Source of the DNA: Blastomussa wellsi
Taxonomy: Eukaryota > Cnidaria > Anthozoa > Scleractinia > Plerogyridae
Reading direction: 5' to 3'
Assembly: GCA_947652115.1 (NCBI GenBank)
Contig: OX393563.1
Span: 30,057,205 to 30,121,204, forward strand
DNA: 64,000 bases
The notes under the pieces are model-generated. The model saw only the letters and a program-made list of their open reading frames with translations. It was not told the DNA's origin and made no database searches. Below are positions 41,001 to 51,520 of this stretch, piece after piece (the stretch's first letter is position 1; each line of letters begins with the position of its first letter). A program made the position numbers and the translations under genes.

Positions 41001-41871
41001 TTAGCGCCAGCTGACCAAAAGTCCAGCTCAGAAAGCGGGACAAGCACTGAAAACCCCTCCATGTTAGACTGCACCAAAAAGCGCAAGACTTTATTCAACT
41101 CACGGGAAAATTCACTAATGGTTCCCACCTCCGGCGTCCAGGTGAGTAAAGAAAGGAGAAACGTAGTAACTGTTCAATGCGGGGGTATACGTGAGTTTGA
41201 ATGAAATTTTGAAAATTATTTTTTTAACACCAACAGACAGTTGCCCTTCATGCACGAGCATCCCAAACGATATGGACTCAGTAATTTTCAGCTTCAAATT
41301 CTTATTTTGAAATCTTTTAAAGGCCATTTCCAGTCCGTACTGCGCAGTCTCGGGATTTGTTTACATTTCTGTTTTGAATTCGTTGATACGTTACACTTCG
41401 GTAACTGCGTACATGAAGTTTTTGAGTCCGCCATTGCGGGTGGTTTTGTTTGGGAGTTCGCAATGAGCTGAAACGTCGGTTTGGAATATCGTCGAGGTTC
41501 GTCTACTCTTTATGATTGTTTTGCAAGGATATCAGATGTTAATAAGGAAGAAAAAGGTAAATTTTTACCCGTAATTTTCATTTTGGTTTGTTTACTTTTC
41601 ATCGTGTGAAACTCAATAAACATTACAGGCGGAGATTGCGCTGTACGGACTGGAAATGGCCTTTAAACAACGGAAAAATTGCCTTCGTTAACACAACCGG
41701 ATTTTTTTCAAGTTTAATGTGCCTTGTTTATTTGTTTTTGCTTTTCATTTCAACCAGATATCGTTTGCCAACACGACCCTCTCCAAAACCCGCACAAAGG
41801 CTGGCATCCCGCCATCTCTGTCGGCCTTCATGAGGAGTTTCATCGCTCCGAAGCTCAAGAAATCACACTGA
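33884..41871 (+). CDS. 943-residue coiled-coil, Lys/Glu-rich protein of unknown function, 7 exons
   Basis: The exons are 33884-34108, 34236-34310, 36374-36514, 36879-36953, 37534-39566, 40973-41141 and 41758-41871. All junctions are GT/AG and the phases join. Residues 1-172 (first four exons) are almost continuous coiled coil (for example ELRILEAEYEKSKLQVYQDT). Exon 5 encodes 677 residues of low-complexity, highly charged sequence with several basic clusters (KKKTKRNK, KNVKKKEKRVR) that would serve as nuclear signals. The C-terminus is compact and less biased (KRKTLFNSRENSLMVP, then PPSLSAFMRSFIAPKLKK) and may be a conserved interaction motif. No catalytic domain is seen. The promoter with paired CCAAT and a CHR-like site would suit a cell-cycle or meiotic protein, which is inference only. 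AATAAA at 42058-42063 may be the poly(A) signal. Small missed exons are possible. Confidence 0.75.
34676..36293. mobile_element. TIR element with about 150-bp inverted repeats, carrying a nested insertion
   Basis: The left end (GGCCGTTAACAAAACC, then multiple GGATCGGA units, then TTCCCGCCAAAATTGTCACG) and the right end (mirror image, finishing GTGTTAACGGCC) are long inverted repeats. The left repeat is split by the 258-bp insertion at 34773-35030. The right repeat shows the unsplit sequence (CCCAAAAATGCG), giving an internal empty site. A foldback block near 35205-35306 (ACTGGGGAATATTGGCC and mirror) lies inside. It is in intron 2 of the coiled-coil gene and has no supported transposase. Confidence 0.75.
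34773..35030. repeat. palindromic insertion of the TATAATTTGGTT family with 10-bp target duplication
   Basis: It has the same structure as 25059-25325: two inverted arms and a one-sided tail ending ACTTACCCCCTCTAT. CCAAAAATAT occurs at 34763-34772 and again at 35031-35040, so the insertion is cleanly bounded. Confidence 0.85.
39919..40214. mobile_element. 296-bp palindromic MITE with TA flanks (Tc1/mariner-like)
   Basis: The termini TAAAGCCAATGATACACGGT and ACCGTGTATTATTGGCTTTA are inverted with one mismatch; the outer TA can be read as the target duplication. The interior repeats the motif TTCAACA/TGTTGAA about ten times in both directions. It lies in intron 5 of the coiled-coil gene. Confidence 0.75.
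41321..41662. mobile_element. 342-bp TIR element flanked by TTAA
   Basis: The ends AGGCCATTTCCAGTCCGTAC and GTACGGACTGGAAATGGCCT are perfect 20-bp inverted repeats and continue as GCGCA-TCTC. TTAA lies at 41317-41320 and 41663-41666, the target site duplicated by piggyBac-type transposases. It is non-coding, in intron 6 of the coiled-coil gene, and ends 95 bases before exon 7. Confidence 0.8.
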
Positions 41872-42766
41872 CTGACGTCTGGGTGTGACTTCCTGTTCTT
41901 CGAACATTTAATAGGAGTTTTTATTTGTTAATAACTTGTTCAGTTGGGTTGACTCACTAAGTTAGAATAGATTTACGCTGGGAAATTTATGTGATGGTAA
42001 ATCATAAGTCCTTTTTACAATGTACAAAATTATCTGTAAATCTATATGAATCCTCAAAATAAAAGTTAACTGAGATAGAAAACACCTAGGGAATGATAAT
42101 GAACTAAACCGGAACGAGGATGGTTGAGGCTGTCAACTGCGTTGTTCGTAGCGCAGATTGGCACCCTATAGAAGGCATTTCCACGGACTACAAAACAGAG
42201 CATGTACTCGAAAATGGCCAGAAATTGCCTTCGTTCCTAACGTCGCATAGAATTGCGCTTTGAGTGGAATATTTCATATCTCATGTTTTAGTTTTGGGCT
42301 CATAATTATGCAGTATATAGTTAAACAGAGCATGGCAGCAAAGTTTTACGATCTACCAAACTCCATAGCGGAGAATGGCTATTGTTCTCGGGACATTTAC
42401 TTACAGTCGAAAAAAATCATAGGTCTGTCATGACGCTTGTAAATATTCATAGACGCACAGAAAGGGCTTCTGTGATTGGTTGCTATGAACGCGCGGCAAT
42501 GCTCATTATTTTGATTGAGGCGGTAAACTAAACAATGAACTAAGCCAGCTATTGTCTTCTCTTTGTTTCAATAAACTGCGGCGCGCTATTGTTCTGATTC
42601 GCGTGCAAAAGTTTTCGCTAACAGACACTAAATGCAGGGTTTTTTTCTAAGCTTTTCCATTTAATTTTCGGGAGATTCCGTTCGGTCGAAGATGAACTTT
42701 TAACACCGAAAACAGAACGGGTTTAGTGGCACTGCGCGCGCAAGACGATTGTGACGTAAATAAATT

Positions 42767-42799
42767 GATGTGTCTATTCACGGCGTGAATAGACACATC
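42767..42799. repeat. perfect 15-bp-arm hairpin
   Basis: GATGTGTCTATTCAC and GTGAATAGACACATC are perfect inverted arms around a GGC loop. No T run follows, and no gene is adjacent. Confidence 0.8.
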
Positions 42800-42933
42800 T
42801 TCGCGTAAAACAGTGAATAATCCTCAGGCTTGAAAAGCGCGCAGCCGGCTATGAAACAGCCTGGTATGTGCTAAAACAATTTTATAATACATTCACTTGC
42901 GTCGGCGGAGGCATAAACAACGGTGGCACTTAA

Positions 42934-43546
42934 AGTGCCCATAACGTCAATTTTTTTGTTTTCTCGACTGATTCCTCATAAGACCGAATAAACTTTCCCG
43001 AAAAAATTTTTCGATTTTGTTAAAACGCATTTTTTTTATAATTTTTTAAAGACGTTCAAATTTGCCGCCATTTTGGTCCACCATTCGCACCAGTCCTCCT
43101 CGATTTGAACTGAGTCGTGACGTATGTTCAGGGACACGTGACTTGATTCGTGACTACTGAATTGTAAACAAGATTAAAATTAAAACTCTTCTTTCATAGT
43201 ACACAAGTAAATTTGGTAGAATGTAAAGCGTGAAGACCACTTAAGACACGAAGAGAAGCTTACAATTTTTAGTAAACGATTCGCGATTCGACTGTATTTA
43301 TATGCACTGGAGGCCGAACGAGCTTCCTGAACCTACGTCACAAGCATTAGTCACGTGGCCTTTTTCGAGCACGTTATTCTTGTGATCAGCGGCAAGGGGC
43401 GACCGCAAGAAAATAGAAATTTGAAGTTTTAAAAAATTCATAAAAAATTTGCGTTTTATACAAATCGAAAAATTTCTTCGAAGAAGTTCATCGGGTTAAA
43501 TGTAGAATTAGTTGAGAAAATCAAAAAATTTGACGTTATGGGCACT
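42934..43546. mobile_element. 613-bp TIR element flanked by TTAA
   Basis: The ends AGTGCCCATAACGTCAA and TTGACGTTATGGGCACT are perfect 17-bp inverted repeats and extend imperfectly (TTTTCTC/GAGAAAA, CGAAAAATTT). TTAA lies at 42930-42933 and 43547-43550. No transposase frame is present. Its ends differ from those of the TTAA element at 41321-41662. Confidence 0.85.
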
Positions 43547-46500
43547 TTAAACTTCGTGGCTCGACAAATATCTATCTGCGTATATTGCTTGACAGTTTCT
43601 ACTGAGATGCTATTTTGGAAAGATGAAGGCCGCTAGCCACCTTTGCCACCCGCTGGATCGTTAATTTCGTCCGAAGTTTACATTATAATAATTCGTAATT
43701 TCTGTCCAGCCCTATTTATTTTACTAGAAGAATTTTTTTGTTTCCATTGAACACTATATTGAAACTCCCTGATCTATAACGATTAGCTGATATCACAATA
43801 TTATTCTCCATTTTTTTTGTTTTTTCAAGAGGCCGCTATAGATAGTAACTGAGAGATATATTTGTCTGCTTGTATGTGGTGTGTTTACTTGCTTTAAAGT
43901 GTCTTATTGGTCTTGTATGTTTCAAAGATTAAACCTTGAAATTAACGAAGGTGACTTTGCTAGAAAAGTTGTCATTGTTAGAAAAAGTCTAAATTACTAC
44001 GAAATTCCAATTTTCTTGTACGCACCACAACGGTTCCGTTTATTGGGTTTACGTTGCATGTTTCTAATGTATTCTTTAATATAAGGATTTACATGAAAAC
44101 AGAGCCTCTTGAGTTCGTCATATATACCCGAAATGCAATATCGTTAATGCGTTTTTCTCGGTATAAGCGTTTGCACTAAACATATTTACAATGGGATTTC
44201 ATGAGCAGCACGCTCGCCCACCCATTGTCAACGAGAAAAATAAAACACGTAAATAATAGTCGCATGTACAAGCTGTGTACATATTGAAGAACATTTCCTT
44301 CTCTTTTCGTGATTTTGGCGGCTAAATTTTTTGCGCGAAGGGGGTCCAAGAACAAAAAACTGTCCTAATACAGCTGTTTTTTTAATGGAACGTGCCGCGA
44401 ATTATGTTTGCAAATACAACTTATTAACAAATGGCATTGTTTACCCGCCTTCTATTTCACAAAACCCTGCGAAAAGAGACTCACGTTTTCAGTACATTTT
44501 ATGTAACCGTTACAAAATTAAATTTCCACCTAAACTTTCGCGACTTGGAAAAAGAAAGAAGGCCCGGACAAATTATTACCTTTCTCTTCAGCAGCGAGGG
44601 ATTATTGAAGAAATTCCCTGCTGTTTAACTCTTTTATTCCGTTGATGATTTGTGTTTTCCCCCGGGGGAAATACATAATTTTGTACAGCACAAGAAACCT
44701 GTGTCAATGTCGATTGAAATTAACGCACACATGTAAAAGTGGGTCACTTTTAGGGCCTTTCAGACTGAAAATTGATATATCTTTATCGCGCGCGAGCACC
44801 ACGTTTCAACGAGTAGCCACGCGCGGTGTGATGGAGTGAAATTTGGTTTCCCACGAAATCTTCTGTTCAGCTTCTTTTAAATTTATTTTGACTGGAATAT
44901 GAAGATAGAATGTATGTGATTTTACACCTAGAAGCTCTTATCGGTAGGGTAGAAATGAAGGCGTCGAAGTTTCGTTGAAATGACTGAAAAACAGAAACAT
45001 TTCATGGCGTGTCAATAACCTCTAAACCACGAGGAATTGACAATTAGTTAAACAATTGTTCTTCAGATCAGAAATTCCCCGCAAGACACCCGTCATCACT
45101 ATTTTAACCGCTAGCAGAACTGGACCCCCTAAGAACAACAAATTCGCTGAATATTTATCACTCGGAGCATAAACATCGGGTTTTAACGAGTTATGATCGA
45201 ATCTTCCGATAAAAAGTCATGCATATTTATGGTTGCCCAGAACATCTTAATTTCTTACAACTTTTTCAAAGCAAGTTCTATAAATTCCACTTTCTTTCGT
45301 GTACGTTTCTATTTAATGAAACCTTTTTCATGTCTATTTGAACCCAAAACCCCCGCGGTAGGTTTAACGAAACGTTCGCTAAAATATCAAAAAGAAATTA
45401 AACGTGCCAAGAATTGTTTCATTCAATACAGGCTTTGTTTTGATAGCTTCACGCGTTCAGCAAATCGTTCATTTTGTTTAAAAAATACAACGGAGAAGTT
45501 AGCTATCTAAGAATTTTCAGTGAACTCAGAACCCCTGTGGAGTCACAATCCTGACTTACTGTTTTCAACCAGAATTCAAGTTCCATTGATGAGCCAACGA
45601 AGCTCAAAGGTTGACAGCAAAGACATAAATACGACTGTTATCCCAACCCAAGCATAAATCCCTTAGTTTTAAGTTATATAGTTCCTCCAGGAGGACGTAA
45701 GTGGCCCGAAGTTTTACTCAAGTAATCGTTTACTCTCTCTCGAGCAGGCAAATTCTGAGACTTACACTCTTTCTTTTTTTATAAGAATATTGTTTTTCCG
45801 GCCCAGGCTGAATATTCTTATTTTTCTGCCGATTTTAGGCTGAAAATATTCTTATGAATATTCTTAGATGATACTTTTTACAGTTTAGTTCATGTCTTTT
45901 GTGCTGCATACCTTACATATGTATTACTAACAGTACCATTCATCGATCCCTAGCAAAGGCTACAGTGTAGGTTTTTATCATTTTATTGGCTAGTTTTGCC
46001 GTATAGAGAAAGAAAATTGTATTGTATTTGCACATTTTCAACACAAAATTATATTCGTTTCAAAATCTCCGCCTTGGGTTTATTCTTAAAATATTCTTAA
46101 AATTTCGCAATTTTTTTTTTAGAAAAAAGAAAAAGTGTATTTAGTTTCTCTATATTTAGACATTTAGATTGCACATTTGCAAACCGTTCTGCGTGGACGA
46201 AAACGAATTCTCGAGATCTCTCCTTCAACCCTTTTCGCCAGCACGTGACTTAAGATGCTTCTATATTTATTACAGTCATTTTATTAGAATGCACTGAGAA
46301 CTTCAATAGCCGCTTCGTTTTGTTAGTTTTAATATATTCATTGGCAAGTTCTGCTCTCTTGGCTCCGTTTAATAGTTGTCTGGTTTTCTGTTAAAAGGAG
46401 AAGTTCTTCTATTGTGCATTGTTTCCGCACAATAATTATTTTACTTTTGCTAAAAGATTTTGTTGTTTTCATTTAGAGGTGGAGACATATGCCGGCTGTG

Positions 46501-48318
46501 TGAGATCTAGAGTTTCAGGAGTTTCGCCTTTAATCCTTAATCGATGGGGGTGTGTTTTTTGCTTGAGATGTTTGCTTGAAGTCAACAAGTAGCTTCTTCC
46601 TTTTGCTAAGGTTTTTTCCTGGAACACGACATAAAAATGCGAATTGTTCGAAATTGAAAGGCGAGAATCTAAGCATACATGATTTGCATAATGTATTTAA
46701 TGGAAGACTACTTAGTACAAAGAAACTAAACACTGTGTAAAAAGGATAATTGTATTTAGGGTTCAAGGTTTGTTTGAGCTTCCGTTGCGTGTTCTAATTA
46801 TAAATTGTCTTCCGGTGCATCTGCATCTACCTGTTTATAGCGGCACCTAAAAGTTTCATCAATTTGTAAACAATCTCTAATATCCTTTACGTATGCTTGT
46901 GGCCTGACCAGCTTCCCCGCCCCCCCCCCCCTCCCCTTCCCACGTGGAGGGCCCCAAGGAGGTACATGATTGTTCCGCTGGGGTCTAGTAGCCCCTATCA
47001 CGCCTCAAACCATAATTAAACTCAAATTTGTTAACCCGTCTATACTCCAGACCGGTGCTTCTCTTTCTCGCCAACACAACAACATCCTCAATCTATTTTC
47101 GTACATTTCAAAACCGTGGGGGCTGATTTGGTTAAGTAGGGAGACATAATTCTCGCGGCACATACCCCGCATATGGCAGGGGGGGGGGGGGGGGGTGAGT
47201 TGGGGTGGACCAACCACCTGTGGTCTTATGGCGTAACTCGACACTAGTGGCGTGGTAAGCTACTCGCCCCATTAGCACAATTAGTACCGAATGCTAAACT
47301 AAAAGATGCGATAAATTTACTGAGATCACCTGCTTCCTGTAATAATACTCACAATAAAAGTTTCCATCGTAAGAGCAATTTTTAGATCCTTTTGCGATAA
47401 GTGAGGGAACAACTATATAACTTAAATATATTCGAAATCACAGAATATATTCAGTGGGTTTCCTTTTAGCCAGATTCATTCGACATCAGCCCCGCATACC
47501 ATACTCATTCGCCTTCTCAACCACGAACGCATAATTTACATTATACCACTTGGCCGCCCATTGCAGTGTAAACGTTATTTAGAAACGCACTTTCAATTAA
47601 CAAGTTTCAAATTAAACGTTGTTTTTGTACTAAAATAAATACTAGCGAGATAGCGATATTGAATGTGCATGGAAAAAGCCTTTGCATTATACGAAAACTG
47701 CCAAAAATACAAATACTTTGAAATAACTTTCTAGCGACTACGGGGATTATTTTTAAAAAAGTTTTTTTGTTTCGTGCGCGAGTTCCAATCGTGTTGTTAT
47801 GATTAGCGTAATATTGAAGTTAGGTAAAAGTTTGTTGATATTTTATGGCTTTCCGACTTGGCTCAAAGCAATTAGTCATTCGTCTGCATATCTTAGATTT
47901 TCAAAGTTGTCTGGTCTTTCTAAAGGTGGGAGGGGCATATTTAAAAAAACATATCAGAAGTCCACTCCTGAAGACAGCTTTAGCACATAAAAACATTATA
48001 TATACTAATATTCGGCGAGCGCTAATTTGAGCTGAAAGTGAATGGGGTTGGTAATTTGTCAGTAGAAATTACCTGGCACTTAACTTTGGCCGCAAAGAGC
48101 TTTTCACACGTCGTAAAAGCTTTTGCGCCTTCGCGAGCAAATAATGTCAGACTATGTTTAAAGTAAATTGCCGAAACTATTTTATGAGGCAATTAATTTA
48201 GTTAAAACGAAGCCGGCCTCTTTAAAATTCCTGTTCATACAACTATTCAAGTGGCCATGGCATAAATAAAGTTATCTATCCATCTATCTATCTTTAAAAG
48301 TTTCGATCTACTTTTAAG

Positions 48319-48562
48319 GAGACAGCGTGGCCGAGAGCCTTTAAGGCGTTGGACTTCTAATCCGTAAATCGCGGGTTGAAGTCCCGTTCTGACCACTAGC
48401 TGTTGTTGTTCTCGGTAGCCCCGAGTTCAACTCCTCGGTTGCGCCAACTGGTCTGCCTCCTGCCAGCTGGGATTCTTAGCCCTGCTATGTTTATTTACAA
48501 TATTTGTTTGTTTACATTGGGCCTGAAAAGCCCCAAAGGGGAGTGGTTAAGTAAGTAATTAT
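48319..48562 (+). repeat. tRNA-derived SINE
   Basis: The head has a Pol III A-box-like GTGGCCGAG, an anticodon-arm-like TTGGACTTCTAATCC and a B-box-like GGGTTGAAGTCCC, but its acceptor ends do not pair well. A body (CGGTAGCCCCGAGTTCAACT and so on) and a tail (GGGGAGTGGTTAAGTAAGTA) follow. Confidence 0.65.
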
Positions 48563-49256
48563 TATGCGCGTAGCCAGGATTTTCAGGGGGGGGGGGGGGG
48601 GGGGAGTCAAACCCATTGTACTCACCAGTTCGTAACGTCGACATCCACTCTGTGTTTCACTTGTTTACTAAAGAAATGTCTAACAAGGGGGGGAGTCATG
48701 GTGGCACCCCAGGAACCCCCTTGGCTACGCCCTTGCTTTGTAAATGTTCTCTTTGTTATTTCAAGAGCTGATAAGAAAGCATAAAAAAGCAAGTCCGCGT
48801 TAACGGATTCTTCCTTCAAGTTTTCTTTGAAATGCATTTTGATGGTCAAATCGTTTAGATTGTAAATATATATATATATGATTTAAGTATCGACTTTGAG
48901 AAGAATACTCAGTCGCTCTGGGGAAACTATGAAGAAACTGCCTACACCAATCGACTCAACCCTACCAAACCGGGAATGAGAACCGAACGACTTTGAGAAA
49001 CTCAACCCCCACACACTAAACTCCGCAAAGTACCTTTATCAGATGAGTAATTAGAATGTGTGGCCTGGGCGAACGCCCATGTTCCAATAACATGGCACAA
49101 TGTTTGCAATATTATGGAAGAAGAAGGATTTATTTTTCGCTCGCTCTTGGTAAGATAATTTCGAAAATGGAGAGCGCCGGTGATGATATTGGCAGTCTTT
49201 AAAGCATTGAAATAAAACGGAGCAAACTAATCACCTTCTGCTTGCAAATTTTTCTA

Positions 49257-49355
49257 AGGCTCCGACGAAGGGCTAACGCTCGAAACGTCAGCACTTGAAT
49301 CTCTTTACGGTGGCTAATTGACATTATCAACCCAGTTGATAAAACCAAATTATAT
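49257..49355. repeat. partial copy of the TATAATTTGGTT repeat family
   Basis: The ordered blocks CTCCGACGAAGGGCTAACGC, TCGAAACGTCAGC, GAATCTCTTTACGGTGGC and CAACCCAGTTGATAAAACCA are present as one arm only. Confidence 0.75.
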
Positions 49356-50059
49356 CATTGTAAGATCCTTTCCTTATCCCCCATCGCCACTGTAAAACTG
49401 AGAATTTAGGGCTCGCTGTTGGCGTGCGTCTAAAGAGCTGTGAATACACTTGTGCTGGAATTTGAAGAGCACTCGAAAACGAAAAGCTATCAATTACTTA
49501 CACCTACGCCTCTTGCTCTTGAAACTCCTACGTGCATGCAAAACTCATGAACTCTATAGATCGGGCTGAACAATTTTAAATTGTCCCCAAAACCGTCGCG
49601 AAATGATTCCGTGTTCTGAGTGACCTGTAGTGAGATTTTGATGAATGCTTTTAAATCATCAACATATTTCTTCTGGTCTACCAAGTGTGATTGTTTTCCA
49701 TGTAGTGTACGATATATAAAGTACTTATATACACGGCTTTTGCACTCAAAAGATTCACGAAACCGAGTCGAATTTACTTCGAGCGACCTATAATTTCCAA
49801 AGTGAACGCTTACAATGAAATTGAGACAAAGTTTCGAATTGCCAGCTTTTTAGCGCCAAAATCGCCGTATAATCAACATTTTGTGCCTAACGTAGTCTGA
49901 CTGCGACAGAATGCTTCTTGGTCCGATCTTAATGGGATGTCGGAGATACCAGCAGTTTATCAATATTTCGAGTTGTTTGAAGCGCTTTACACGGTGGGGC
50001 CAAACCACCCCATCAATGTTGCATTAGAGGCGCGCGATGAATAACGGGTAAAATCCAAG

Positions 50060-50713
50060 ATGGCGGCCAATTTACAATTTGCAGAAAGCCTTCGAGAACC
50101 AATTCAACGTTGTAAACGTGATATATTGGGCAGGGTTGAAACTGGAGATGGTATACGACGCATCAGTGGTTTTTTTGGAGAGCTAGAAGATGCTGTGTCC
50201 GTATTGGATGCCAAATACAGTCATCGTGGAGGGAGATTTTCGACCGTACAAAGATTAGTACCAGCAAGGGGGATGGTTGCAAGGTCCCTACGAAAGGTGC
50301 ATACCAAAATAATTCGCCGCCTGAGTACAAGGCCAAAACTTGCCAATCCATGGCATGGGGATTTCCAAATGGACATGCCGCAGGAAGTGTTCGAATGCAT
50401 TTCTAAAGACCTTTTGCAACGTACAAGCTTCGGTCAACGATTTAGGGAGACAAATACACAAGTTGTATACGAGATAACTGATATACGAAAGGCAAAATAT
50501 TTATTCGCCAGGATGGATTTAGATGGTGCAGAAGTCGATCGGGCTGTGATTTTGAAAAGGTGTATGGCGCCTGTGCAAAATAGCCTTGAGAGGTGTGAGG
50601 TGCTGGTGTCGGAGGAAAAGCCAATGGAGCTCAAATTTAACAATCGAAAAGAGCTGTTTGAATTGAAATTTCATTATGGCTACTGGAATCCAAGTGGCAT
50701 TCCGCAGCACTGA
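50060..50713 (+). CDS. 217-residue accessory protein of the CMC-like transposon
   Basis: This single-exon ORF has its ATG 70 bases inside the left terminus (CAAGATGGCGGCC context). The protein is basic and mixed alpha/beta in character, with no membrane segment, signal peptide or recognised motif. Segments such as ISGFFGELEDAVSVLDAKYS and NPWHGDFQMDMPQEVFECIS look like folded protein, not low complexity. It points toward the transposase gene. It may be a DNA-binding or regulatory partner, but nothing in the sequence proves a function. Confidence 0.75.
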   Translation: MAANLQFAESLREPIQRCKRDILGRVETGDGIRRISGFFGELEDAVSVLDAKYSHRGGRFSTVQRLVPARGMVARSLRKVHTKIIRRLSTRPKLANPWHGDFQMDMPQEVFECISKDLLQRTSFGQRFRETNTQVVYEITDIRKAKYLFARMDLDGAEVDRAVILKRCMAPVQNSLERCEVLVSEEKPMELKFNNRKELFELKFHYGYWNPSGIPQH

Positions 50714-51520
50714 ACAAACTTAACTTGACAATATAGTGCATAATTTGTAGCTTACACCATAATTAATTTCTTAGTATTTTATATATTTGTTGATATTTGA
50801 TTCCACTGTGTGATGTTGGACCTGGCTCAAACTGAAGAGTTCACACGAGAAAATATTTCATTTTTTCATTTCATTTAATTTATTTGCCTTTATGTTACAA
50901 GTTTTTTAAAGATATACAGCAGGTTGTTAGGCGAGGAGACCTCAGGAAACCACTAGGCTTTTAGGAGAGGCCACCTCGACATCACAATATACGATAAGAT
51001 AAGGGCTGCGGAGGAGTGCGGCAGATACTAACTCAGAGATTATTTTAATAAAAACTCTAGCACTTTTTTCTTAAACGTAGGAAAGCTTGACAAATTGATA
51101 ATAGAGGCAGGAAGACAGTTCCAGATCCTAGGTCCTTGGTAAAGGACCTATCATTTGAGTTAGGTTTTATTAGGTTTAATTTGAACAATGTTAATTTGAA
51201 CAATGTTATTTGGATTGGCTATCCATCGTGAAGAACGCATAAATTTAAGTTGGCTGGATGACCAAAGAATTAAGTTTGGAGTTGGCAAGAAAACATAACT
51301 ATGTTGGGTCCACCTAAGTAGGGTGTTTGACCCGGCCTAAAAAATAAATGATCTAACATGGGATCAAGTTTTGTTTACATGTGTTTACATGTATGTCTGT
51401 AGATTTATGCTTAAGGTACATATTGTCTTCAAGTCAACTTGTCGTCAAGTCAACTGCTGTGTTAGTGGACAGATTTGTTTAGACATTGTACCAATCTTGA
51501 ATAAAGCTTTGAACCTAAAT
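50714..51520. other. space between the two convergent transposon genes
   Basis: This is the shared 3' region of the two ORFs. It contains possible poly(A) signals (AATAAA at about 51049 and 51499 on +) and no further frame. Confidence 0.5.

Larger units (their letters stand above)
41872..49989. other. gene-poor, repeat-rich region
   Basis: No gene is supported across about 8 kb. Recognised contents are a 33-bp hairpin (42767-42799), a TTAA element (42934-43546), ATTCTTAT-type inverted motifs (45780-45875), long G runs (47181, 48588), a tRNA-derived SINE (48319-48562) and a fragment of the TATAATTTGGTT family (49257-49355). Short ORFs here show no domain, splice structure or compositional support. 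Confidence 0.6.

Noticed and set aside
44331..45510. Plus-strand ORFs of about 100 codons
   Set aside because: No domain, start context, splice sites or neighbouring exons; the composition is that of AT-rich intergenic DNA.
46798..47244. Minus-strand ORFs with Pro-rich stretches
   Set aside because: The Pro runs come from a long G homopolymer and the region has repeat character; no gene evidence.
48319..48395. Possible functional tRNA with TCT-like anticodon
   Set aside because: The acceptor ends do not pair and the T loop lacks the conserved TTC; the repeat body behind it supports a SINE.
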